Shown: positions 37,794-48,429, counted from the first letter of the stretch. The stretch: DNA of 64,000 nucleotides from Montifringilla adamsi (GCA_017590115.1 JAGGNK010015225.1:186001-250000); one strand, 5' to 3'. The notes: a model not told the origin generated them from the letters alone. Made by a program: numbers and translations.

Positions 37794-38780
37794 TTCCAGT
37801 CAATTCCAATTGAATTCCTCCAGTTTAGAGGAGGAATGCAGAGCATGGGACTTGTCTTACCCATCTCAGCCATCTGCAATAAAGCTGAGCCCTTCTAGAA
37901 TGTGCTTAGACAGACCAGCACCTCAGGAGAGTTATTCGGCTTCACACAAGACGTGTCCGACTATGGTGGGCTGAATCGTCCTCTGGGAAGAGCACCCAAG
38001 GAGTCCACCTTCTCTGTAGTCCCCAGGGGAAGGTGTGGATGCCCCAAGCAGACAGTGTGACTTGTCTCCAAACCACAGACTGCAATGTTGTCAGGACCAG
38101 TGCTCAAGAGTTCCTGGATCCTGGGAAATATTTTGCTGCTGTCATTTGAGCCGACTTTGATGAGCATTGTGGAGCACCACAGACAGAAAGAGGGCTGCAA
38201 GATCATTACTATCAATTTGAAGACCAGTGCTCTATGAATTTGGGATATTTTTCGAGGGAGAAAATGCTGCAATACACTATTTCTAATGCAGAGAGAAAAC
38301 ATTTAGCAAAAAGAGGAGCTTTATAGCAACAGAAGGAGCTCAAGTCTAGTAACAAGAGCTCTAGCCATTGTGACTAAGTACGCCATAAAAAGTGTAATTA
38401 GGCACTATAGCAACTATTGAATTCCAAGGCACATTTTGCATCTGAAACACAGGACAGAGCTCTCTTTGGGTGATTAAGAGGAATCATCACAACACCCCAA
38501 CGCTCTGCAGTGTACAATGAGCAGCGAGTGCTTGCCGTGGAAGAGCATCCCTGTGGGAGCAGTCCTGCCTGGGATGAACACACCTGCCTGGGGGGGAAGA
38601 GATGAGTAAATATTTTTAGCCTGAAGCACAGCTGGGAGTGTCTAGTCTGCTTCCTACGAGTGCTGAATTGTGGAGTGGAGCTGAGCGTGGTGGCGCGTCA
38701 TACCGGTGGGCACAGAGGGAGTGGCATGGAGGTGACATCAGAAAACTGCATTTTCCAAAAAAGAATTACATGGTCTTGTT

Positions 38781-39236
38781 TGAGCAAAGTCCAGAGGAGG
38801 GCCACAAAGTTGGCAAGACGACAGGAACATCTCCCTCATGAAGACAGGCTGAGGAAGTTGGGGCTGTTCAGCCTGGAGAAGAGAAGGTTGTGTGGAGATC
38901 TCATAGCAACCTTTCAGTATCCGAATGGGGCCTACAGGGAAGTCAGAGAGGGATTCTTCATCAGGAACTGTAGTGACAGGACAAGGAGTAATGGGTACAA
39001 AGTGAAAGAGGGGAAATCAAGCCTAGGTACTAGGAAAAAATTCTTTACTGTGAGGGTGGTGAGGCACTGGAGCACCAGTGGGAGGATGTGGATGACCCAA
39101 CCCTGGCAGTGTCCAAGGCCAGGCTGGATAAGGCCTTGAGCAACGTGATGTAGTGGAAGGTATCCCTGTTCATGGCAGGTGAGGTTGGGACTAGATTATT
39201 TTAAGGTCCCTTCCAACCCAAACCATTCTGTGATTT
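38781..39236 (+). mobile_element. CR1 LINE fragment, about 455 bp
   Basis: Blocks "gcaaagtccagaggagggcc", "ctgttcagcctggagaagag", "attctttactgtgagggtgg" and "aaggtcccttccaacccaaa" then "ccattctgtgatttt". The open frame at 38660-39139 is CR1 3' sequence, not a gene. Confidence 0.95.
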
Positions 39237-40440
39237 TACCAAAGGATGGCGAGTGTGAGTGTGATTTGTGCCACCATTCCCATCTCACTGTCTTTCCCTG
39301 CCCTCGGGTGCCCTATTTCAGTTCAGACAGGGCTGAGCATGCCAGGGTACCAAGGAGACCTTCTTTCCCCAGTGTGGCTCAGAGCCACTTGCATCCCTTA
39401 AAAGGCATCTTCTGACTCAGATACACTTTCCTCCATTGTCTGGGGCATGTTGTTTTGCAGCTGGAGACTAGTGAATGAAGCTGAGTTACTGACCTTGATT
39501 CGAAAAAAATGCACACTTGTGCTTTGCAAAACAAGCCTTTTAAAGCTGGCTTTTATGCAGAGAATTATGCCAATGTGTGCATGGAGGCGCTGGCATTTCG
39601 GGCCCTTTTCAATCTTCTGGATTGTCAGTGAGGTCTTTCACTGATTTAAGCCTTCAACCAAAGGACGGATGCTGCAAGAGGCAGTGAAGAGGACTCAAGC
39701 AGGTATTGGAGTGTTTAGCCCAGGAGCAGATGCTTGGATCAGGGCCTAGATCAGAAGAGGTATTTTATTATGCTGAAGGAGGTATTGTTTTACTGCATTG
39801 TAAGGAGGCACAGATGATCCCTCTCTCTAAGAGGAGAAATAAAACATCATCTGGTTTTAAGGCTTGTTCTCATCCCTTTTCGGTGTGGATGTGCATGGCA
39901 GCCCCACAGGAAATGGGTCTCAATGAGCTTTGCCACTTTTTTCCATCATGTCATCAAAATGAGAGATGAAGACGAGTGAGGCCAGTTTGAGGAGTTTTTG
40001 GAATTCCCTCTGGTCCTGCTCCAGCCTTGCCCACAGGTTAGAAACATTTTTCTTTGAAGGTGCTAGGGGAGGGAGCAGGCATTTGGCTTGGGAGGAAGCT
40101 CTTAGCCTGGGTCTGGTGGAGGCAGGAGATTTTATTCCCTTTGCACCATGTCTGAGTTAAACGAGGCCCTGGCCTTGCAGGAGGAGCTCGGTTAGGTGAG
40201 CACCGCCAAAATCTGGTAGGACAATACCCCGCCGGGCCAGCGCTCTGCTTCCGCTCCCTAAACAATAGGAGTTTACACAACTGCAGCCCACTTGAGGTTT
40301 CTGCCTTGCTTCATGGCTGAGCAACGAGACCCCAAATGTTACAGCTCTGCCTAATGTCCTTGGCTCTGTCCTGCTTTGGAAGGAAACATGCAGCGGCCTG
40401 TGCTGCCAATGCTATTTCCTCTCTTGCTTGTCTTTAAAGG

Positions 40441-40690
40441 TCTCTTTTTCCAACAGCTGATCGGCTCCGCAGCTCCGGGGAGGACGTGAGATCCGGCTGG
40501 CCCACGAGCTGGCTGGTATGGCTGCGTGCCATGTTGTTGTTTGTATTGCTTTCATTTTTCTGGCGTTACTTGGCTCTTCCACGAAACTTGTTTTCATCCT
40601 GAACTATGTGCTCATTACATATCCAAACGCCCACGCGAGGTTTTGCATGAGGAAACTCGAAACACACGCGCAGTAGAGAAGCAAGTTTCT
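40441..40690. promoter_or_regulatory. CpG-retaining patch 3.4 kb upstream of MKLN1
   Basis: Fifteen CG dinucleotides in 250 bp at only about 50 percent GC, so CpG is close to its expected frequency while the flanks are depleted. It contains no CR1 sequence. It may be an unmethylated regulatory element or an exon of a divergent non-coding RNA; neither is shown by the sequence. Confidence 0.35.
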
Positions 40691-41139
40691 GATGGAGGGG
40701 ATGAGATATTTCTCTCGAGGCTGACAAACAATTGTAAAATCCCCAAGTTTCCTGCAGTTGGGGTTCCAGCTCGCTGATGACAAGCATGTGAACGCTGTGT
40801 GTGCATCCTCCTGGCAAAGAGATGTGGGGAACATCTCTTGTGGTCACCTTGGCCTTTCCCAGCAACTCCAGCTACTGTCCAAGGCACACGTCCAGGGACC
40901 TCCGAGCTCTCTGGCAAGCTGGTCCCTGAACGCCAAAGGGACCTTCTGCTGCTAGGAAAGCTCTCACTTCCCCTCGGCGGCCCCATCCTCAGAGAGCAGC
41001 CAGCCACAGGCAGCACAGAAACACCCAAGCAGCTCTGGGCTGGGAGGCACCAAAACGTGCTGGAGGCTTTCAGTGAGGTCCCCAGTGAGGGGGGCAGAAG
41101 AAGGAAAACGCTGCACAGGGTTTGCTTCATAAGGACAAG

Positions 41140-41567
41140 GAAGTTTGTGAAGGGCCTGGAGCACAAGTCTGATGAGGAGCAGCTGGGGGAGCTGGAGGGA
41201 ATCAGCCTGGAGAAAAGGGGACTCAGGGGGGAACTTCTCACTCTCTACAACTCCCTGACAGGAGGGTGCAGCCAGGTGAGGGTTGGTGTCTGCTCCCAGC
41301 AATGGGATGAGAGGAAACATCCTCATGTTGTCCCAGGGGAGCTTTAGATTGGACATTATGGAAATCTTTTTCACTGAAAATGTTGTTAAGCACTGAAACA
41401 GGCTGTTCTGGGTAGTGGTGGAATCACCATCCCTATAAGTGTTCAAAAATCATGGAGATGTGGCACTTGGGGACATAGTTTAGTGGTGGGTTTGGCACTG
41501 CTGGGTTAATGGTTGGACTTGATAATTTTAAAGGTCTTTTCCAACCTTAATGATTCTGTGATTCTAT
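41140..41567 (+). mobile_element. CR1 LINE fragment, about 430 bp, complete 3' end
   Basis: Blocks "gaagtttgtgaagggcctgg", "cagcctggagaaaaggggac", "ttagattggacattatgg", "cttggggacatagtttagtg" and tail "aatgattctgtgattctatg". Confidence 0.95.
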
Positions 41568-43090
41568 GTGTAAGTGCCCTCTTTCCAGTACTTCCCTGGA
41601 ACAATGGGTCTCAGTCACTGCTGGAAGTAGGATGAGGCATGTTGGTGCCATTGGGCTCCCCACATTCCTCAGATCCAGTGTTACATTGGCAGAGCAAGCA
41701 CGGCACAGGCCTGGACCAGCACAGTGGGGTTCAGATATTCGTGTTTTCTGAGTTTTCTCCCCCTCTTCTATGGCCTCGTCACCAGCTGGGCTCCAGCAGC
41801 TGCCCTGGTTGGGATACAGAGAGCTCATCTGGAGGCTGCAGGCCGTCCAAATCTGCAGCACAACACTGCCCTGCACACCACGCTCCTCCCCACGGTGCTC
41901 TGTCCACTTAGAGTGTGCAAAAACCCTCTTCTCCAGCAGCCACGGGTTACTGCACAGGACTGGGCAGGCTGTGCTGGAGGGACCAGAGGGCTCGGTTTGC
42001 TGCTTTGGATTGCTCTGCTTCCTCACAGCCTTCCCTGCTGCCTGTGCTGCAGATGAATAAAGATTTTCCAGGGCTGTCAGTACTGCGTATTTCACCAGCA
42101 TTCCCTTCACTTTAAGTCCAAAATGTGCTAAAAATACGCTGGCTTGGCATCCAGGTCTTGATTCAAGTGGTAACAGGATATTGGGCAGAGAAATCCTGGG
42201 GTGGTTTCACTGTGCAGCAGCGAGCTGCTGGCTCTTCCTCCTTTTCCTCCTCCTCCTGGCTGCTGCAGGGCTGTTACCCCCACTCTCAATCCCCTAAATT
42301 TCATATTCAGAGGTCACAGGTTTCACACAGCATCGTTCCCCTTGGGGTGGCTGTTAGCAAGGCTCCGAACACTGAGGTGGCATCTCTTCCTCAAGGTTGG
42401 AGAATATTATCAGCAAAGTGTTTATTATTCCTGTGGCAATTTTGGGAGGGGGATGCCTGCAGGCTGGAGCTGGGATAAGTGAAGTCAGAAATGCCACAAA
42501 TTTCAAAAGGCCTCGTTAGTAAAGCAGCAGAAGGAGATGTGGATGTCTGTGCCTCATCCATGGATTTTGTTTTGTTGTTGCTGAGCCGTGTGGCTTTGAT
42601 ACCAGTGAAAACACAGTGAACCCCCTCTGGGAAGGGGTCTTGAGATGAAGTGCTTTCTGCTCCCCCTCACTTCTGAAACACCCAGTTGATGTTCAAGGCT
42701 GCTGAGAGAGTTTTTCATCCGCAGGCAGATTTTGCTGCCACATTCTCACTCACTTTCCTAAAATAAAGGGAAAAAAAAATAAAAGAATCCTTGTGCTAAT
42801 TTAATCTAGCCAGGCATCCTGCTGTCCTGCCTCATAATATCTCTCCAATCTGTCATTTCCAACAGACAGTGGTTTATTCGTTTGGCTTTTTTTTTCCTCC
42901 CCCTGGTCTTGAAATATCTCCCCTTCATTCTCAAGTAGCCCAGAGCTCCCCCAGGGGTGTCCCACATTTCCCCCTTGCTTTGGTGGGAGCTCTGGGTGAA
43001 AAGATCTCCCTTCTCCAGGAATAACCCTACAACAACCTCAGACAGAGAAAAGCTTGTTAAAGAATGCCCAGCTTATGTGCTGGTCCTGTC

Positions 43091-43158
43091 GGTGCTGCGT
43101 TGATGGGGGGACTCAATAGTCTTAAAGGTCTCTTCCAACCTTAACAATTTTATAATTC
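43091..43158 (+). mobile_element. CR1 LINE 3'-end remnant
   Basis: A 68-bp tail with "ggactcaatagtcttaaagg" and "tcttccaaccttaacaattt", about 110 bp left of the minisatellite. Confidence 0.85.
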
Positions 43159-43269
43159 CAGGAGCTGGTGCAGGATCAAACCTCACTGGGTTTCTCTTGA
43201 CTCCTTTCCCAATCACTCACCCGCATGGGGAAGGAGCATTTCCTTCGGTAATTAACAGAGAATGGTAAT

Positions 43270-43821
43270 TCTCCTCAGCCCCCTGAGCCCCTCAGGGCAT
43301 CCCTCTCGAACCCCATGGGGCACACCCTGAGCCCCTCATCCCCACAGTGCATTCCCCCACCTTCTCAGCTCACCTTAAACCCTTGAGGCATCCCTTGAGC
43401 CCCTCAGGGCATCCCCTCAGCCCCTCTGAGCCCCTCAGGCCACCTCAGCTCCTTGGGAGGAGAAAAAAGTCCCTCAGGGCATCCCCTCAGCCCCTCTGAG
43501 CCCCTCAGGCCACCTCAGCTCCTTGGGACATCCTCTCTGTCCCTCAGAGCATCCCCTCAGGCCACCTCAGTCCCTTGGGGCATCCCCTCAGCCCCACGGG
43601 GCACTCCCTGAACACCTCACGGTCCCTGTCCCTCAGGGCATCCCCTCAGACTCCAGAGCCCCTCAGGCCATCTCAGATCCACGGAGCATCCTCTGTGTCC
43701 CTCAGAGCATCCCCTCAGCCCCACGGGGCACTCCCTGAACACCTCACGGTCCCTCAGCCCCGAGGGGCAGCGTCTGAACCCCTCAGCCCGAGAGAGCAGC
43801 CCCTCAGCCACTCCCCTCACA
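43270..43821. repeat. C-rich imperfect minisatellite next to the MKLN1 promoter
   Basis: About 550 bp built from variants of "cccctcagggcatcccctcag"-like phrases. Two long near-exact repeats are visible: a 58-bp stretch at 43401-43458 that recurs at 43471-43528 (70-bp offset), and a 48-bp stretch at 43580-43627 that recurs at 43707-43754 (127-bp offset). A third phrase ("catcctct.tgtccctcagagcatcccc") occurs at about 43529 and 43687. Runs of four C dominate the plus strand, so the minus strand has many GGGG runs with quadruplex potential. Open frames across it are repeat artefacts. Confidence 0.88.
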
Positions 43822-43841
43822 CCGTCCCCACCCCCGCCGGC

Positions 43842-43875
43842 GCGGCCCCTTTAAGAGCGCGGCCCCTTTAAGAGC
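43842..43875 (+). repeat. Tandem 17-bp promoter element, two perfect copies
   Basis: The unit GCGGCCCCTTTAAGAGC occurs at 43842-43858 and again at 43859-43875 without a mismatch. Each copy places an AT-rich TTTAA core in otherwise GC-rich DNA, about 50-70 bp before the ATG. It may serve as a weak TATA-like core or as a paired factor site; function is inferred only from position. Confidence 0.8.
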
Positions 43876-43877
43876 TT

Positions 43878-43890
43878 GGCCCCGCCCCCC
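43878..43890 (+). promoter_or_regulatory. GC box (Sp1/KLF-type)
   Basis: GGCCCCGCCCCCC, about 34-46 bp before the MKLN1 ATG. It is an inverted GC box on this strand. It sits between the duplicated TTTAAGAG elements and the TISU, which is a plausible core-promoter position. Confidence 0.65.
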
Positions 43891-43919
43891 GCGGTCGCTG
43901 CCGGGGCCGCTGCTGACAA

Positions 43920-43931
43920 CAAGATGGCGGC
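43920..43931 (+). promoter_or_regulatory. MKLN1: TISU / YY1 element over the start codon
   Basis: The bases CAAGATGGCGGC fit the TISU consensus SAASATGGCGGC at all 12 positions, with the MKLN1 ATG at 43924 in its fixed place. In known genes this element binds YY1 to set transcription start a few bases upstream, and supports cap-dependent, scanning-free initiation from very short 5' leaders. It supports the chosen start codon. Confidence 0.85.
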
Positions 43932-44018
43932 GGCGGCGGGTCCGGCGGGCGTTGAGAGTCGCGTGTTGGGCTACAGCCTGCACCGCTGGAGCAGCTTCTC
44001 CTCTACCTACTTGCCCGA
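43924..44018 (+). CDS. MKLN1: Muskelin exon 1 (coding part), residues 1-31 plus two bases of codon 32
   Basis: First coding exon of muskelin, an intracellular kelch-repeat protein that in vertebrates is a subunit of the CTLH/GID-type E3 ubiquitin ligase and also acts in cell spreading and receptor trafficking. The exon reads M-A4-G-P-A-G-V-E-S-R-V-L-G-Y-S-L-H, then R-W-S-S-F-S-S-T-Y-L-P-E, where the last E is completed by exon 2. The block from Y-S-L-H-R-W-S-S-F-S-S to L-P-E closely matches the muskelin N-terminus, which leads into the discoidin-like domain; the Ala/Gly-rich first 10 residues are the part known to vary. The start is chosen because it is the only ATG close upstream in frame, it has A at -3 and G at +4, and it lies in a TISU motif. 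The exon ends at 44018 before a strong donor GTGAGT (44019-44024), a phase-2 junction. The exon is too short to stand out as an open frame (stop TGA straight after the donor). Identity is by recall of the family. Confidence 0.96.
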
Positions 44019-44186
44019 GTGAGTGCCGAGCTCGGCACCGCGCCTGGAACGCGCTGCGGGCTCGGGTGTGGGGGTGGCCGGGCGGCTGGGCCTGTGTGCG
44101 GCCTGCGCGGGCCCCGCGCTGAGGCCCGCGCGGGGAGGCCGCGGCCGGGGCAGTGGGACCGGAGCTGTGTGCGAGCGACGTTCTAT

Positions 44187-44342
44187 GTGTGAGAGGGCTC
44201 TGTGCAGCAGATTTTGGGAGGGCCGTGTGTGAGCAGGGTCTCTACAGGAGAGCTTGGGGTGGCTGTGTATGAGAGGGTTCTTTGCAGCAGGGTTCGGGGG
44301 CTGCGTTTGACGGAGGTCTGTGCTGCGGGACTTGGGGGTGTT
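44187..44342. repeat. Diverged 38-40-bp tandem repeat, four copies, start of intron 1
   Basis: Four successive units begin with GTGT or GCGT and share the frame "gtgt.gagagggctctgtgcagcag.ttttggg": 44187-44224, 44225-44264, 44265-44302, 44303-44342. Units 1 and 3 are the most alike, which suggests a 78-bp higher-order period. All are G-rich on the sense strand. Confidence 0.7.
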
Positions 44343-46119
44343 AGTGGGGCTGGAGGTGCTTTGCAGGGCTGGGGGTTCAGGGACAGGGTAGCATCAGCTG
44401 GGGCTGTGTTTGGGGAAGTGGTTCATGAAGAGGTTTGGAAGGAGTTGCCTGGGGCAGAGAGTCTGGGCTTGCAGGTTTGGAGTGGTGAGTTAAACCGGGA
44501 GGGGCTGGAGAATCCGGTTTGGGGGTAGCTTTAGCACGAGATACGGGCAAGGGAAAGTTGCAGCTAAAGAGAAGAAGCTGACTCCAGATTTGGGGGAAGA
44601 ACAGGTACCAGCGTGGGAGAGGCTGGTCAGGTAGTGGGTGAAACGAGGGGAAGGGTCACTGCCCCCCCTGCCCTGCCTCTGTCAGGTGCTTGTGGGCTCT
44701 GTGTTTTTTGGCATCTGGGCGTCCTGTCCTGCCCCTGACCTCTAGAATGCTGGGCTGTGTCCCCTGCTGTGTGTGGCTTTAGGGGAAAGGGGTCACCTGC
44801 TGCCTTAATCGCCTGCTTCTAGGAATTTGGGGTGGGCAGGAGCTGTTACAGCCATTGCTCTGTGCTGCTGTATCAGGTGGTCCCATGCTCTGTTGGCCGT
44901 ATGGCATCCAGCTGCAGCCTGTGGAACGCCTCTAGTCGCTGACAGTCAAGTTTGGAGCGGCCACAACGTGGTTTAGGTGTGATGTTTTTGGTACACCTTT
45001 TGGATAAGCCATCCTTGGTGCTGGAATTCGGGAGGACTGCTGGGGTCACAGCACAACGAGCTCATGGGGGGCTGTTGAGACTCATCCCGTCATTGATTGT
45101 GCTGCATTTGCTGACCTTTGTTTGATGTATCCTCAACTCACCCGCTATCAACAAGTGACAGAGTTGCCTTAGTTGTTAATTATTAATATCCTCAATTATC
45201 TCCACTTTGCAAAATGAAGTAAACCTCTAAAACCGGGTTTTTAACTGAACTCGGAATTGTTTTGTTTTTCTGTATATTTTCTGTGTTAGATGTGAAAAAG
45301 AACTGGTTTCTTTGCTAATTGGTAATCTTTGGTGCTAATGAAGCCGTCCCTTTACCTTTCCTGTTAAAACAGCTTGTCCTTAGGGTGCCTCTTTCAGGTC
45401 TCTGATGTTATTTCTGCTGGCATTTCTGGCTTTTAAATCTTGTTAAAGTCTTGGTCCCTGAGGAGAGGGTGACAGTCTATTATTGATCTCAGTGATGCGA
45501 TATAAACACAGGGTATTGTGTTTGTCCTTGATACTCCTTTCCAAGGCTCCCATTAGTCCCTTTTGCTACTGACTCGTGTCAGGAATTAAGTTTCACGTGG
45601 CATCTGCAGTGGTGCCCAAAGTCCTTAATGCCTTCCCTGATACAAATTCATGTTCCTGTAGCTGGGATGGTATTTTACAAATGTGTGACCTTGCATTTGG
45701 CTGGTTTTAAGATGTTTAAAAGTGCTTGTCATCAGTGAAAACAACTTTATCTGCTTTTAAGCACTGTAATCCCAGCAATGGGCTTGTTCTCTGGTGTGCT
45801 GACCTTGGTCTGAGGGATTCTGGTCTTGTTATGGAAGTTTTGGTTTTTGCTTGCTAACTTTTTATTCCCATGGTGTGGGAGAGAGCTGGAATACAGTCTG
45901 AATTGGAAAGGAGAGGCTTTGACCTGTGATTTAAGATCACCCTTTCAAAAAGAGAAAGTTTAATATGAAATACGTGGGAGGGTGGGATTTTGGGGATGGG
46001 TTGAAGATGGAAATGTTGAAAATTGCTGGGACAAGACCATAACACCCTGTGGGATCAACATGCACATAGAGCTAAAGGTTCTCTTAGTATTTAATATTTA
46101 GAACAAAATGATGCTTGTC

Positions 46120-46169
46120 TGGAAGAACTTGATCTTAGAGGATGTTTTCCAACCTGCATGATTCTAGGA
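46120..46169 (+). mobile_element. Possible CR1 LINE tail remnant in intron 1
   Basis: About 50 bp resembling the CR1 end: "gaacttgatcttagagg" and "ttttccaacctgcatgattc". It is short and diverged, so the assignment is tentative. Confidence 0.55.
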
Positions 46170-47449
46170 CATTGGGAGTTCTGGTTATGCTGTAGTTTAA
46201 ATAAATTCGCTGGCATAGCTAGAAAGAAACCACTTTAAGGAGAAAAGGGGCTCTGCCCTCATGTATGTAGGAGTGAATATACAACTTATTAAATATTATT
46301 GATTGTTGTTGGGAGTTGTGGTATTCCAGGCAAAGTGCCTGGGGAGGAGCAGCAGAGGAGTTAAGCACGATTTTAACACATGCCTTAAGTAATTGTGTGG
46401 TTTTAAATGTGAAACAAAGTTCTGGAATGTAAAACTTTCATCACTCCTGATCAGGGAAGAAATTAGATGTCTAGTGACATCTCACCTGCTTATGTGATGC
46501 TCAACTGACATTGAACACTGAAATCATCTGATAACCTCTCTTTTAATTTAAAAAAGCCTAAACAAAGCAAAACAAAAAGTGCTTTTCAGAGGCCTTTCTG
46601 GTCATGCTCTAATTGAGGATCAGTGGTCTATTGAAAAACTCATTTTCTTTCAGTGACAGAGAAGCTTCCCCTGCTGAATGCCAGTGTCTTTCCTCTTGCA
46701 TTTGGTGGTGGTACTGGAGGATTAGTTAGTGCTGGATCCAGTTTCTGGCAGTTTTACCAGTGCTGCAGCTACCTGCATGTTTGCAAGGACTTTTCCAGAC
46801 GTTAAGTGGGGATTGTCTTAATGAAAAGAAATAGTTCTCCTGTTTTGCAAATCACTGGAGTTGTCTATTGGTTTGTACCAGCAAGAAGACTTACTTGGAT
46901 ATTTATTTTAGAAACTGTGGGTGGAAATCAAAAAATTGGTCTGGTAATAGTGGCTGGCACAGTCTGTGTTGTAGGGGAGGTTGTGCCTTTGGGAAGAGAC
47001 TTGATCCGAGAGGAAATTTGGTGCTGAAACATCTGGTGTTTCCAGAGATGCTCTGCCTGTGCAGGGGCACCGGTGCATTGAGAGGCTTCAGGTTATCCAA
47101 CTTGGACGATGATCAGCCCAGCCTATTGCCTGACACTGCTCTGTCAGATCCATTCCTTGCCTCTCCAAGGTTCTTCCCGGGAGGAATGGAGCCTCAGGGG
47201 AGGCTGCTCCCTGGTGCCTCACACGGGGCTGGCCTAGGAATTGCTCCAGCAGTGACAGTGGCTTCTCTCCAGGGACACAGACGAGTGCTGTTGTCCTTAG
47301 ACATGCACAGAGACAGGGAGATGGGCTCAATCCTCTCCCTTCTTTGCCCTCCTGCAGGAAGTGATGAGCTCAGTCACTTTGTTTCTTTTGGGACAAGGTG
47401 GGAATAAAGAATTACAGAAGGTAATGCCGGCCTTGCTCCAATTTGGTGG

Positions 47450-47506
47450 TGTTTTTTTGTTTTTTGGTTTTTTTTGGTTTGTTTGGTTTGTTTTGTTTTG
47501 TTTTGG
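47450..47506. repeat. T/G low-complexity tract in intron 1
   Basis: Mixed (TTTTG)n, (TTTGG)n and T-runs, with no C and no A over about 57 bp. Confidence 0.9.
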
Positions 47507-48429
47507 TAAGGAATAGAACCAGAAGCTCTTGCTCTACATGGAGAAAAGCACTTCATATCCTGACTTTTTTAGTGGCTTGTTTTTGTACCTGCTCCTGTTT
47601 GAACTTCCTCCTGAGGTGAATGAGAGGTGAAGTGCTGTACTCTGTGTGATGGCAGCTTTGTACCCTTTTTTATTGCCAGATTACTGCATCCTGGGGCTGT
47701 GGGTTCTAGTGGCTGCATCAGCCTCATGACTGATGGCATTTTGTATTTGGTAATGCACTCAGGTCCTTCTGTCACTGTTTTATATGGCTGAAATCCCACT
47801 TGAGAGACCAACAAGAGCTTTTTACTGTGTTCCTCTATTCACATACTTTAGTGAGGAACATTCATCCTGTTTCTGTTGCTCAAATTTTCAGTCCTTCAAG
47901 TTTTCCTGTATGGTATCTCTGTAGAGGAAGATCAGTATATTTCCTGTGTTTGACTCCAGGATTTTTAATTAGTGTTGTGTTTATTTCTTGTGCTAAGGTT
48001 GTTATTGAGAATATAAATTAAGTCTGGTTTCTTAGCTGATAATTAAATACCATTAACAACCTCTTGGTTGGTGTCGCTTTTTCACTGCAACTCACTTTTA
48101 TCTATTTAATGGTCAACTTCAGTTGTTTAGAGAATTCCAGTCTTCTTCAGTTTGATGCCTTGAGTGGTGTCATGCTGAAGGCTGAATAACTCTGTTGTCC
48201 CCTTCCTAGGAAGGCTCTAGTTGATTTGTTAAAATATACTCAATTTTATTTTTTCATCAGTTTTCTGTATTTCCATCAAATTAGGGGAAGAAAACTTAGT
48301 GAAAGATACTTTGTAAGTAAAATATGAGTGACTCATAGGCTTTTAAAGTGAGAATGCAAATCTTATGTTTGCTTTCTAGTTATGAGGATGTAACACCAAG
48401 TTCCTGGCCAGACTAAAATGTGCTGATGT

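Larger units (their letters stand above)
39237..43090. other. Proximal upstream DNA of MKLN1
   Basis: Holds the CpG-retaining patch (40441-40690) and the CR1 at 41140-41567. From 42480 to 43090 the sequence is ordinary with short T- and A-runs. No coding exon is recognisable on either strand. Confidence 0.55.
43822..44190 (+). promoter_or_regulatory. MKLN1: MKLN1 CpG-island promoter
   Basis: Dense run of CG dinucleotides spanning the start codon, in contrast with the CpG-poor flanks. In order it holds a CCCCACCCCCGCC run, two copies of a 17-bp element with a TTTAAGAG core (43842-43875), a GC box (43878-43890, Sp1/KLF type), the TISU/YY1 element over the ATG (43920-43931), exon 1, and a GC-rich start of intron 1. 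There is no canonical TATAAA box. This is a typical housekeeping-type vertebrate promoter, in keeping with broad muskelin expression. The transcription start is not visible from sequence; the TISU match predicts it only about 5-30 bp before the ATG. Confidence 0.9.

Noticed and set aside
38660..39139. 159-codon plus frame
   Set aside because: It translates CR1 3' untranslated sequence, not a host gene.
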